DNA from: Ktedonobacteraceae bacterium
GTDB lineage: Bacteria; Chloroflexota; Ktedonobacteria; Ktedonobacterales; Ktedonobacteraceae
Length of the DNA stretch: 64,000 nucleotides
Direction: 5' to 3'
Assembly: GCA_035653615.1 (NCBI GenBank)
Contig: DASRBN010000035.1
Span: 1-64,000, forward strand
The notes below the pieces were generated by a model, which worked only from the letters and a program-made list of their open reading frames with translations, was not told where the DNA came from and searched no databases. The position numbers and the translations under genes were made by a program. Within the stretch, counting starts at the first letter, position 1. Each line of letters starts with the position of its first letter. This document shows positions 1 through 8,338 of this stretch, piece by piece.

Positions 1-55
1 TGTTAAATGTCAATAAGAAATTCGGGTGAGCGCGTATTACTGCTGCCGCTGGTGC

Positions 56-844
56 TTACTCCGCCAGTTCACCTCCTTCTCCTTGCAGCCGAAGCTGTGC
101 CGTTCTGGCTCGGTAGCTCTCCAACTCCATCATGTCGAGAATGACGCAGTGGTGGATCACGCGATCCAGAGCGGCCATCGTGGTCAACGGATCCTTGAAA
201 ATGCGCTGCCAGTCCGAAAAGACGAGGTTGGTCGTGATTCCCACTGATCGGCGTTCATAGCGTTCGGCCAGAAAAGTAAACAGGATTTCCATCTCCTCCC
301 GATCCTGTGGTACATAGCCAATGTCGTCGAGGAAGACACAGGCGAAGCGATCCAATTTGGCCAACTCCTGGGGCAAACGCAGGTCACGCTTGGCGGCGAG
401 CAGCCGTTGGAGGAGTGTTGAGGTGGCTGTCCACAAGACCGAGTGGCCCTGATGAGCCAATTCATAGGCGACCGCACAGAGGGCATGACTTTTGCCAACC
501 CCAGGCTTGCCGATGGCAACGATATTGGTCGACTCCTTGAGGAACGCTCCGCTTTTGAGACGTTCGAGTTGCAAGCGTAACGCTGCCGGGAAGCCATCCA
601 GTGAGAGCGTGCGGAAGGTCTTCTCTGGAGGCAGACCAGCCTCTCGCAAGAGTCTCTGCACGCGCCGCTGCTCCCGCCTCTCACGCTGCAGTTTGACCAG
701 TTCGTAGCGATAGGCTTCGTGCGAGATCCCCTCTTTGGCGGCGCGGAGAGCCAGGTCCGCAAAACTGTGCGCGAAGGCATCCAGATGCAGCGCTTCTAGT
801 TGACGCCGCAGGTCGTCATGACGATTAGCCGCTGAGACTGGCAT
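56..844 (-). CDS. istB: IS21 IstB-type ATPase helper of transposition
   Basis: A 262-residue AAA+ ATPase that partners IstA in IS21 transposition. The Walker A motif GKPGVGKSH is near residue 115, the Walker B region reads CVFLDDIGYV, and the C-terminus has the IstB signature of a conserved R-V-I-H-H around TMAALDRVIHH. I chose the ATG at 844 (MPVSAANR) rather than the upstream one at 877, because IstB proteins normally begin close to this point. Both starts lie near or inside the istA 3' end, as expected for translational coupling. The frame is intact. Confidence 0.9.
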   Translation of the reverse strand: MPVSAANRHDDLRRQLEALHLDAFAHSFADLALRAAKEGISHEAYRYELVKLQRERREQRRVQRLLREAGLPPEKTFRTLSLDGFPAALRLQLERLKSGAFLKESTNIVAIGKPGVGKSHALCAVAYELAHQGHSVLWTATSTLLQRLLAAKRDLRLPQELAKLDRFACVFLDDIGYVPQDREEMEILFTFLAERYERRSVGITTNLVFSDWQRIFKDPLTTMAALDRVIHHCVILDMMELESYRARTAQLRLQGEGGELAE

Positions 845-2333
845 GATTCCTCCTCGCCGAGGGCACCAAACGATCATACGGGCTCAAGTCCAGAGCTGGT
901 CGCTCCACCTCTGGTGGGGTGCCAGCGTTGCCCAGGCCCAACACGTCTCGCACCGCCTCCACCGTTGGCGGACTCTTGGCTTCCAGCAAGAGCGAGAGCG
1001 CCGTTTCCACCTCGCTCTCCGAGTGTCCGGCAGCCAGGTGGAAGAGCCGCACATATTCGCGATCCGCTCGCCGGGGCAGCAAGCTTTGCAGTCGATCATA
1101 CGTCTTGCGGAAGATGGTGGTGGGGAAGAGTTCCTCCCGATAGCGATAGGCCGCAAAGGCGGCGGGCTTTTTCACCAGCGACCAAATGACATGACGATAC
1201 TCGATGCGCTTTTGCTGTTTGCCGATCAAGCGAGGAAAGCGAAAAGCCAGCTGCGTGCCGACATAGCCCTCGATGTGTTCAGCACGCACGCGCACGCTGA
1301 TGCGCGTTCCAATCAAGCGAGAAGGCACCGAATAGGTATTACCGAGTACCGTGATCGTCGAGAAGCGCGAGACGCGCACCCTCATCTCGCGGCAAGGCGA
1401 AAGAGGGGCCTGTGGCAGCGGAGCGAGGGCGGCCAGGTCTTCTTTGAAACGAGGCTTGCGAGTCTGGTTGCGTTGTTTGACCAGCTCAGCAACAAAGCGT
1501 TCATAGCCGGCGCGATCGCCAAAATCGCGGCTGCCCCGCACACGCAAAGCTTGATCGAGCGCCTCTTTGAAGCGGTGATGAGCCTGCTCCACATCTCCAT
1601 TTTCATGCGCCACGCCAACATTGTGGGTGGTGGCTTCCATCCCGTAGTGTGCCATCAGGGCTTGATAGCGCGCGGTCCACTCCTCGCGCTGCTCTTTGGG
1701 CAGCTGATGAACCGCGGCGGTCAGATGATCGGTGCGATGCTGCTTGGGAACCCCGCCGAGTTGCCACAGCGCCTGTTCGATGCCTTCGGCCAACGCCTCA
1801 AAGCTCTCGCTGAAGCACAGACGCACCGCTTCCATGTTGGAGTAGGTGAGGACAAAGTGGTACATCAGATGCGGGAAGGGTTCGCCCGCGATGGTGACCC
1901 CCAAGTCCTCCATATGGGTAAAATCGGACTGGGCGCGCTCGCCGGGCGTATGGACTTGTTCAAAGATCACCTCGCGCTCTGGACCCTGCAGGGCACGCCA
2001 GGCGGCGATCTGTCGCTGGAGAGTGCGCACCTGAGTCGGACGGTAGCGATCGGGATGGCGCTGACACAGAAGCGCGAACAAAGTGGTTCCCTGTAAGGCT
2101 GGGTCGCGCTCCAGGTGCTCGACCACCCAGGGCCAATCCTCCTCAAAGGGGTTAGGTCTGGTACGCCAGGTGCGCGGGCGTTTCAATTCAGATGGCAGCT
2201 TGCCAGCCCGCTCGTACTTGTGAGCGGTTCGCTCGCTCATGTCGGCCTTGGCCGCTGCCTGGGCTTGGGTGAGTCCTTTGCGTCGGTATTGCATAAACAA
2301 CTTAACCTCAGTATCCTTCTTCATGACACTCAT
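825..2333 (-). CDS. istA: IS21 IstA transposase
   Basis: A 502-residue DDE transposase. The N-terminal helix-turn-helix (LTQAQAAAKADMSERTAHKY) is followed by the rve-type catalytic core: first Asp in QSDFTHMEDLG, second Asp in RTDHLTAAV, and the Glu in HENGDVEQAHHRFK. A C-terminal beta-barrel-like region follows. Length and domain order match IS21 transposases. Its end overlaps the istB start region. Nothing in the frame suggests inactivity, so the element may still be mobile. Confidence 0.92.
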   Translation of the reverse strand: MSVMKKDTEVKLFMQYRRKGLTQAQAAAKADMSERTAHKYERAGKLPSELKRPRTWRTRPNPFEEDWPWVVEHLERDPALQGTTLFALLCQRHPDRYRPTQVRTLQRQIAAWRALQGPEREVIFEQVHTPGERAQSDFTHMEDLGVTIAGEPFPHLMYHFVLTYSNMEAVRLCFSESFEALAEGIEQALWQLGGVPKQHRTDHLTAAVHQLPKEQREEWTARYQALMAHYGMEATTHNVGVAHENGDVEQAHHRFKEALDQALRVRGSRDFGDRAGYERFVAELVKQRNQTRKPRFKEDLAALAPLPQAPLSPCREMRVRVSRFSTITVLGNTYSVPSRLIGTRISVRVRAEHIEGYVGTQLAFRFPRLIGKQQKRIEYRHVIWSLVKKPAAFAAYRYREELFPTTIFRKTYDRLQSLLPRRADREYVRLFHLAAGHSESEVETALSLLLEAKSPPTVEAVRDVLGLGNAGTPPEVERPALDLSPYDRLVPSARRNHASLSG

Positions 2334-2489
2334 CTCCTTGTGAAGGTTTGATGAGGGTCATAGTAGAGCCTCCTGCGGGCTTTTGTCCAGGGAGGCTCTT
2401 CCTCCTCTTCAGCAGGGGACAAGTCGCGACGATGCTCATCCCCTGTGTTCTCTCAACCGGCAGTTGTCATGCGCGTCACTGCTCACTTC

Positions 2490-2997
2490 TCATTGTCGCT
2501 CAACATACACAGATACCACGAGCGCCGCGATGAGTACAGCCATCACCACAGAGATTGCCATTCCAACGAGAAACCCTCTGAAATGCCTCGCATAGTTTTT
2601 ATAGCCTGCCATCCCCTCGGTGCCAGGAATCACCACAAACGCCGGGGTGATGGTACAGACAATCAACCAATCTAGGATCAACCAGTCCACGAGATTAAAC
2701 AGGAAGCCGACGCCGAAAGCACTGAGGAAGACGCCAGCAAAGCCTTGATGGGCAGCTTTTGCGGAGAGCGCAGCTAGCACGAGCAAAGCAATCAACAGGA
2801 GGAGAAACACTGCTGCCCAATAGGAACTCAGCCGTTTTTCCGTTAGGGTCTTCGGCGGCACTGCGTCTCGAACATCCTTCGGATAGTCTTGGAGCAACAG
2901 ACGGGGATTGTGCCATAAATAAGATGGCCAGGATGAGTGCCGAGAGCACAAGTGAACCAGGCACACCGTAGATGAGAATCGTAGCGAGTATCGTCAT
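2490..2997 (-). pseudogene. Integral membrane protein gene, frameshifted and 3'-truncated by IS21
   Basis: The start at 2997 gives MTILATILIYGVPGSL and a first membrane helix, then the frame is lost. From about 2910 a second frame continues with LLLQDYPKDVRDAV, a helix near FLLLLIALLVLAAL, a conserved-looking FNLVDWLILDWL segment and a last helix. Joining the two frames with a one-base correction near 2905-2915 gives one plausible protein of about 170 residues. The last codons (VERQ, then stop) are made from the terminal bases of the IS21 element, so the native C-terminus is lost. The family is an uncharacterised membrane protein; no function is assigned. Confidence 0.65.
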
Positions 2998-3042
2998 ACC
3001 TCCTCCTTATCAATACCAATGCAAGGTAGGAATCAACGGCAT

Positions 3043-3405
3043 CTATCGGGAAGCGCGCTGAATCAGCAGAGCTGATTGGCTGCCACTCCAGGAGGACTGG
3101 TCATGGAGAGCGAGAATCGCCTGGCGTTCTTCTGGAGTACAATCGAACAGCAGTTTGATTTCAGCGTCACGTTTCTGTCCATCCACCGTGATGAGCAGTG
3201 CGGTCACCTGCCTGGTGGACTGGCTGCCCATCCACACATCAATCCCCGATCCGTCACCCGACATGGTTCCCTGCAGATATCCATAGTCCAGGGGATAGAG
3301 GAACCCTGGATAGCGAGGATGTGCTGTCCCACGAGGACGGTCAATCACGATTTCGCTCCTTGAGACAAGCGTATCAAGTGCCTCCCAGAAATGCGGTGTC
3401 GGCAT
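3043..3405 (-). CDS. Short inorganic-pyrophosphatase-like protein
   Basis: A 120-residue protein resembling the short proteins annotated as inorganic pyrophosphatase. The visible signature is HPRYPGFLYPLDYGYLQGT followed by GDGSGIDVWMGS, matching the YPLDYGY and G-D-G-x-G-I-D-V segments that carry metal- and pyrophosphate-binding residues in the PPase fold. It is much shorter than classical family I enzymes (about 175 aa), so hydrolysis of PPi is likely but not assured. It appears to be a single gene. Confidence 0.7.
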   Translation of the reverse strand: MPTPHFWEALDTLVSRSEIVIDRPRGTAHPRYPGFLYPLDYGYLQGTMSGDGSGIDVWMGSQSTRQVTALLITVDGQKRDAEIKLLFDCTPEERQAILALHDQSSWSGSQSALLIQRASR

Positions 3406-3608
3406 AGTGAATAATCCTTCCAGGAAAACAACACAAGGTCTATCATCGTCACCTACTCGAAAAGTTACCCGCTCTGTCCGATCCTGCTCTCATCAGTCCA
3501 ACTGTTGAATGAAGATACTCTCCTTATGCATCTGCATGAGATATTACTTCAGAAGAGATGAACCACCCTCCTGAGAAAAGTATACTTGTTATAGTGGGTG
3601 TTTTCGCA

Positions 3609-4184
3609 CTAGTTCGGTTGATCGCCCGCTGGCGTCCAGCCGAGCGCCAAAACGATGTGCTCCGTATCCAAATCGGGACGTCGTATCAGCCCGACTCGCT
3701 CGGCAGTCCGTAGAGAGGCAATATTCCCGGCCCTCGTGCGGGCAATCACGGGCCACCGAGGGAGATAGGCACGCACGAGGCTGACTGCCATCCGTGCCAT
3801 TTCGCTGGCATACCCCTGGCCCCATGCACTCGGGGTAAACCGATAGTACAGGTTGAAGACATCGCGCTCACGCCAGACCCGATGTTCAACTCCCCCAAAG
3901 CCGATGACGTGCTCCTCCAGCGGAAGCATAACGGCCCAATACCCGAAGCCATAGACTTCCCAGTGATGCAGGCAACTTCGCAACATTTCTTCACTGGTTG
4001 CCAGATCGGGATGGGGGCCAGAGGGATTGTACAGGTTGGTGGCTGGATCTCCATGCACAGCAAACATGGCCGGGCCGTCTCCGATCTGGAGACGGCGCAG
4101 AATCAGCCGTTGAGTTGCCACGTGATTGAAGATGCGCTCCAGAGCGGCAGGATCGGGAAGCGCTTCTTCCCCAGGCGATGCCAT
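3609..4184 (-). CDS. GNAT-family N-acetyltransferase (RimJ/RimL-like)
   Basis: A 191-residue acetyltransferase of the RimJ/RimL type, acting on a protein or small-molecule amine with acetyl-CoA. Visible features are the N-terminal TQRLILRRLQIGD strand, the acetyl-CoA loop region WGQGYASEMARM (Q/R-x-x-G-x-G/A motif) and the terminal NIASLRTAERVGL segment typical of the group. I chose the ATG at 4184 because GGAGGA lies seven bases upstream; the open frame extends further but without such a site. It is preceded by a copy of the 11-bp-phased promoter element. Confidence 0.88.
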   Translation of the reverse strand: MASPGEEALPDPAALERIFNHVATQRLILRRLQIGDGPAMFAVHGDPATNLYNPSGPHPDLATSEEMLRSCLHHWEVYGFGYWAVMLPLEEHVIGFGGVEHRVWRERDVFNLYYRFTPSAWGQGYASEMARMAVSLVRAYLPRWPVIARTRAGNIASLRTAERVGLIRRPDLDTEHIVLALGWTPAGDQPN

Positions 4185-4310
4185 AGTATCTCCTCCAAGA
4201 GCCTCATCACCTGTGGATATTTTGCTCACCAGCCAGGCAGTGAAGCGCCGGTATCTCGGAATGCTCTTCTGGGTAAGCACCCCTTCTGCTTTCCGTTCAT
4301 CATGCCACTA

Positions 4311-4364
4311 AGTATACTGGAAAGGGGCGTAAGATACTTATCATCCGTTTAACATCGAGTTGCT
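4311..4364 (-). promoter_or_regulatory. 11-bp-phased activator-type promoter upstream of the GNAT gene
   Basis: Read on the minus strand: AGCAAC (start 4364), GTTAAA (4353) and GATAAG (4342) lie exactly 11 bp apart, then a TATACT -10 box starts 26 bp after the last hexamer (4316). There is no good -35 box; the last hexamer occupies that position. Confidence 0.7.
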
Positions 4365-4457
4365 TCTTCCCCAGATGATTGGTGAGTAGCGCTGGCTGTT
4401 CTCGCAAGCGAGAGAAGGTGAGTAATTCATCAGCATCTTCCATAGAAACGGCCTTGG

Positions 4458-4802
4458 TCACTTCCGGCTTCGAGTGTACTGATACGTCTCCCAGACTGGG
4501 ATCAGCACGATGAGTGGTGGAACAATCGCCATCATCATGATCAGAACCAGATTATCCTGCAAGGGGAGAAAGAAGGTCCCGATGCCCATTCCCACGATCA
4601 GCATTGACCAGTAGATCAGCCGTTTCGCCCCGTACGTATTGATCTGCTGCCATTTGGCCTCTGACTCACAGGACTGGCGAAAGCGAAATCCATAGCAGGG
4701 ATTTCTGGGAACGGAGCCTCTCAAGAGTGGAATGCTGATAACGATGCAGAGCAGCCCAGTTCCGATATCGAGCACTCCCAGGATCGTGTTGATTAGAGGC
4801 AT
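4458..4802 (-). CDS. SdpI-family membrane protein
   Basis: A 114-residue integral membrane protein with three hydrophobic segments. The stretch CYGFRFRQSCESEAKWQQIN followed by YGAKR is the SdpI/YhfL signature (Y-G-x-R-x-x-x-S...W...N...G). Bacillus SdpI is an immunity and signalling protein against the SDP toxin; whether this copy does anything similar is unknown, and no toxin gene is visible nearby. The ATG at 4802 is preceded by AAGGAGAGGTG, which decides it over the ATG ten codons upstream. Confidence 0.75.
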   Translation of the reverse strand: MPLINTILGVLDIGTGLLCIVISIPLLRGSVPRNPCYGFRFRQSCESEAKWQQINTYGAKRLIYWSMLIVGMGIGTFFLPLQDNLVLIMMMAIVPPLIVLIPVWETYQYTRSRK

Positions 4803-4845
4803 CACCTCTCCTTTCCGTAGAGGAGGGTTCACACTACAAGAAGAA

Positions 4846-7509
4846 TCAGCCTACCTGGCCACGCACATCCTCCAGCACGACGCAGCCCCGGTCGCCATCC
4901 ACCAGCACAAGCTGACCATCTCCCACGGTTCCCAGCAAGTCGGGGATGTTGACCACCGCCGGGAGGCCAAACTCACGGGCCACAATCGCGCCGTGCGAGA
5001 GGTAGCCGCCGGTCTCCATCACCACCGCGCAAGCACGCAGGAACAGCGGCGTCCAGCCCGGGTCGGTGGATGGTGCGACCAGGACTTCACCGGCTTGCAG
5101 GCGCTGCCCCTCGCTGGGGTGATGGATGATTCGCGCCCGCCCCGTTGCCTGACCAGGGGAAACCGCCACGCCGTGCAATTCCCGTGCATTCTTACTTGCC
5201 TGCCTCCCTGCCCGATGTGCCGTGCGCATCCCTTCTTTTTCAGCAGCAGAGGGCAACTCAGCAGGTCGTCCCTGGTCATCACAGATGAAGAGATCTGGGG
5301 GCGCCTCGGCCAGCCACCTGTTGCGCTGCGCCTTGCGATCTGCCACCAGTGCTCGTGCTCCCTGGCCATCCCACTGCTCCTGTAAGAACGCCACCAGGTC
5401 GGACCAGGTCAGGAAGAACACATCCGCACACTCATCCAGTACCTCTGCCTCAACCATGCGTCGTCCGATCTCCAGCACGATCTTGCGCAGCGGTTCGAGC
5501 AGCGCCACCATCGTTGACTTGCCGGCTTCGCGCTGGGCAGCGGCACGGCGTGCTCGCGCAGCCAACCAGGACACCAGTGGGCGCAGCCAGAGCGGCAGGT
5601 GTGCTACCTCTGCCTGGGCCGCCTGGCGTTTCTGCTGGGCCACAGCAACAGGTGCTTCAAGCGAGTGCTGAGCCAGGAGTGCCCGGACAGCATCGAGCAA
5701 GTACGTTGGGTCCTCATTCCAGCGCGGGTTGGCCAACTCGGTCTCGTAGACACCCCGGTGCCCAAATTCGTTCAAAAAAGCGGCGAACGCCTGGCGAAAT
5801 GGTGACTGCTCAGGAAGGTCGCGCCAGCCCTGAGGGTTAAGCGGCGCCGCCGCTAGATAGGTGCGAGCAGCCGGATCATGCGCCGCCGCAGCCGCCACGC
5901 CATAGAGACGGTAGCCCTGCTCGGCACTGACCACCTCGCGGCTGCCTGCCATCAAGCCAGCGGCCAACGCCTGGCCCTGACCGGATCGCTCACGCTCAAG
6001 CAGCCGGGCGAGGATCTGTTCCCAGATGCCACTCATATTGGCAAGCTGGAAGCGCGCACCAAAGGCCTGGCCCTGCTCAAGGAGCTGCCGCAGGAGCGCG
6101 AAGAGGTCGGCATGGGTGAGGTCGGTCAGCGGCAGGCACGCACACTTGCGGGCTTCCGCACGCACCCGTGCGATCTCACCGGGAAGCGTCCAGCCATTGC
6201 GTATACTGGCTCGCAGCAAGCGGAGTTGGGCACGTCTGCGACGCAATCCTGTCCACCCGCGGAGGGGATGCTGCGGCGGGACGGGAATCTCCGGCTGGTG
6301 ACCGCCCAGGCTCTGGTTGAACTCGTGTGGCAGCAGCCCAAAGGCGTCGTAGGAGACCCACTGCATGGTGGTCAAATCGAAGTAGGCCCGCCCGCTGAAG
6401 CGGCGGATGAGTTCCATACCCTCGGGCAGCCCATACCCGATCGTGCGATACGGCGCATAGAGAATGGCATCGACGGTTAACTGGACGATGCTCCAACTGA
6501 GCGGCGTCTGCACGCCGGTCACGGCGTCTTTCAGGTTGGCGTTCGACCAGATCGTGGGTAGTGCAGCTACGGCGGGAAGGGTCACACGCGGGAGGTGCGT
6601 GACCGGACGGGCCTGCACCAGCCAGAACTGTTCGCCATCAAAGGCCCACTCGACGTCCTGCTGCTCCTGCCCATCACCTAAGGCCCACAGCACCCGATGT
6701 ACCAGGGAGGCCAGGGCAGCCGCCTGCGCATTGGAGAGCACCTGCTCTTGCCTCTGCTCACGCTCGATTCGGTGTGGTTCACCATCGGCACGCTGCACGA
6801 CCGTGATCGCTTCTGGAGAGACCATGCCACTTACGACATTCTCACCCCACCCGGAGGCGGCATTGATGATCACGCGGTCGCGCTGGCCGATTCGCGGGTC
6901 GCACGAGAAGGCCACGCCGGCAGCCAGAGGCGGCGATTGCTCTGGCCCCGTCACCATAGCACAGATCACCACGGCGCAGGCGACGTCGTCATCAGCCATC
7001 CCCTGGTGGCGGCGGTAGGCCAAAGCGCGCGGTATCCAGAGGGAAGCATAGCAGCCCTTGATGGCCCGCACGACCTCATCGAGATCCTTGATGCTGAGGA
7101 AGCTTTTGTGGATACCGGCAAATGAAGTGGTAGCACTATCCTCCGCTGTCGCACTCGAACGGACGGCAACCGGTGTATCGGCGAGTCCCGCATCGGTAAG
7201 AAACGTTCGTATTGCACGTTCTATGTCCGTTGGGAGCGCGGTCGCTAGAATGTTCGTCCGCAGAGTGTCCAGGATGCCGGCGATCTCGCTCTCGACACCA
7301 TCCTCGGTCTGAACATGCGCCAGGTCAGCACATAAGGCATGCAGCTTCGGCTTGGCCATGAATTCTTTATAGACATCTGCGACGAGGATGCTACCCTTGG
7401 GCACTGCAAACCCATAGCGGTGCAGCCGCCCCAGGTTCCATCCCTTGCCTCCAACGGCTCGAGGGCCCATGGATGCGGCATCGTCATACGAGACAATGTA
7501 TTGACTCAT
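4846..7509 (-). CDS. PEP-utilising dikinase-like enzyme (PEP synthase / rifampin phosphotransferase-like)
   Basis: An 887-residue enzyme. The N-terminal ATP-grasp PEP/pyruvate-binding domain starts VGGKGWNLGRLHRYGFAVP and contains VAVRSSATAEDSATTSFAG; the swivelling C-terminal domain has TDPGWTPLFLRA and the catalytic-His segment GGYLSHGAIVAREFGLPAV. This order (ATP-grasp, central substrate-binding region, phosphohistidine domain) and the TDPGWTP motif are closest to rifampin phosphotransferases and related PEP synthase-like proteins. The substrate cannot be decided from sequence: rifamycin or another small molecule is possible. The start at 7509 follows AAGGAGGAGAG. A phased promoter lies upstream. 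Confidence 0.82.
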   Translation of the reverse strand: MSQYIVSYDDAASMGPRAVGGKGWNLGRLHRYGFAVPKGSILVADVYKEFMAKPKLHALCADLAHVQTEDGVESEIAGILDTLRTNILATALPTDIERAIRTFLTDAGLADTPVAVRSSATAEDSATTSFAGIHKSFLSIKDLDEVVRAIKGCYASLWIPRALAYRRHQGMADDDVACAVVICAMVTGPEQSPPLAAGVAFSCDPRIGQRDRVIINAASGWGENVVSGMVSPEAITVVQRADGEPHRIEREQRQEQVLSNAQAAALASLVHRVLWALGDGQEQQDVEWAFDGEQFWLVQARPVTHLPRVTLPAVAALPTIWSNANLKDAVTGVQTPLSWSIVQLTVDAILYAPYRTIGYGLPEGMELIRRFSGRAYFDLTTMQWVSYDAFGLLPHEFNQSLGGHQPEIPVPPQHPLRGWTGLRRRRAQLRLLRASIRNGWTLPGEIARVRAEARKCACLPLTDLTHADLFALLRQLLEQGQAFGARFQLANMSGIWEQILARLLERERSGQGQALAAGLMAGSREVVSAEQGYRLYGVAAAAAHDPAARTYLAAAPLNPQGWRDLPEQSPFRQAFAAFLNEFGHRGVYETELANPRWNEDPTYLLDAVRALLAQHSLEAPVAVAQQKRQAAQAEVAHLPLWLRPLVSWLAARARRAAAQREAGKSTMVALLEPLRKIVLEIGRRMVEAEVLDECADVFFLTWSDLVAFLQEQWDGQGARALVADRKAQRNRWLAEAPPDLFICDDQGRPAELPSAAEKEGMRTAHRAGRQASKNARELHGVAVSPGQATGRARIIHHPSEGQRLQAGEVLVAPSTDPGWTPLFLRACAVVMETGGYLSHGAIVAREFGLPAVVNIPDLLGTVGDGQLVLVDGDRGCVVLEDVRGQVG

Positions 7510-7554
7510 GAGAGCCTCTCTCCTCCTTTTCATGGTTAGGAAATGCTGTTAGTA

Positions 7555-7609
7555 AGTATAGGCGAAAAGAAGTGCAAGGAACTTATCAAGCGCTTAACAT
7601 GTTGTTATA
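7555..7609 (-). promoter_or_regulatory. 11-bp-phased promoter upstream of the PEP-utilising enzyme gene
   Basis: On the minus strand: TATAAC, GTTAAG and GATAAG start at 7609, 7598 and 7587, with a TATACT -10 starting at 7560. The spacing from the last hexamer to -10 is 27 rather than 26 bp. Confidence 0.65.
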
Positions 7610-7627
7610 GGCATAGGGGCCTACTGA

Positions 7628-7747
7628 TATCTCTGGTACACGGCGGCAAACCTTTTTCGGACAACGTTCGCCTTACAGGAAGCCCTCTATGGCATCGAAG
7701 ATGGCGATCATGAGGCTTTTGAAGATGGCATTGCCTACTATCGGTAA
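7628..7747 (+). pseudogene. Possible 3' remnant of an unidentified gene
   Basis: A plus-strand stretch downstream of an in-frame stop reads ...TAANLFRTTFALQEALYGI, then EDGDHEAFEDGIAYYR and a stop. The acidic, helical character resembles a real protein C-terminus rather than random sequence, but there is no start and no upstream coding sequence. I do not recognise the family. Confidence 0.25.
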
Positions 7748-7764
7748 GACGAGACTAGCATGTT

Positions 7765-8145
7765 TCATCTGTTTGACATCTCTTGCTCCTGGTTAGGAAG
7801 GACGGATGCATTGGACAAGAATGATGCTCGCAAGGACGCCATCCCCTCCTCGCGTGATATGTGCCCCTCGTACCCTAACTCGCGTCGCGCTTTGGCATCG
7901 TTCACGGTGACTTCCTCACCCATCAACTGGATGGCTAAGCGCGTGAGTGGCGGACTGCCAGGCAGGCAGAAGGCCTTGTTTTCCAGATCACTGAGAACTG
8001 GGATGGCGCCAGCGTCCTGCACGGTATTTACGGCCTTTTCAGACCGTGCCAGCGCCCGTACTTCGGTGCCAGAAGCGTGCAGTGCTGCAATCAGGTGCCG
8101 GCCAACAAAACCAGAGCCGCCGGTGACAAATGCGCGTGTCAACAT
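7765..8145 (-). pseudogene. NAD-dependent epimerase/SDR remnant with in-frame internal deletion
   Basis: The first ~50 residues are a Rossmann start (AFVTGGSGFVGRHLIAALHA) of an atypical SDR/epimerase. The frame then jumps to a segment that belongs near the C-terminus of such proteins (EEVTVNDAKARRELGYE, then HISREEGMASL). The whole is 126 residues against roughly 320-340 for the family, so the catalytic Tyr-Lys part is missing. The ribosome site (AAAGGAGG) and the phased promoter upstream are intact. It is most likely a decayed gene that is still transcribed. Confidence 0.75.
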
Positions 8146-8228
8146 AGAGTTCCTCCTTTCAAGCTCACCTTGTCCTTTTCAGGAAGCGGAAAGACCAGTT
8201 CAATGGGAATACCATCGTGGTACGATGT

Positions 8229-8282
8229 AGTATACTGAGGGAGAAAGAAAACGATTTAACATCCAGTTGCTATGTGGTTGCT
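8229..8282 (-). promoter_or_regulatory. 11-bp-phased promoter of the SDR remnant, divergent from the first regulator
   Basis: On the minus strand: AGCAAC (8282), AGCAAC (8271) and GTTAAA (8260), then TATACT at 8234, 26 bp from the last hexamer. The same arrangement recurs beside the second regulator at 13239-13292. Confidence 0.68.
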
Positions 8283-8338
8283 ATTCTCCAACAACAGCAG
8301 AGAGGTCTGAAAAGGTTCTGTGTGACGAGGTGGCATCG

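Larger units (their letters stand above)
1..2505 (-). mobile_element. IS21-family insertion sequence
   Basis: The element carries istA and istB in the usual overlapping order. Its two ends form an imperfect inverted repeat: the first bases of the window (TGTTAAATGTCAATAAGAA) pair with the complement of the bases ending at 2505 (TGTTGAGCGACAATGAGAA), with the TG...CA termini typical of IS21. The left terminus falls on the first base of the window, so the left flank and any target duplication cannot be seen. A nine-base inverted repeat (2365-2373 with 2391-2399) lies between istA and the right end. The insertion supplies the stop codon of the neighbouring membrane-protein gene. Confidence 0.85.

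Noticed and set aside
843-2096. 417-codon plus-strand frame across istA
   Set aside because: It is the antisense of the transposase; a long antisense frame is expected from G+C-rich codon bias.
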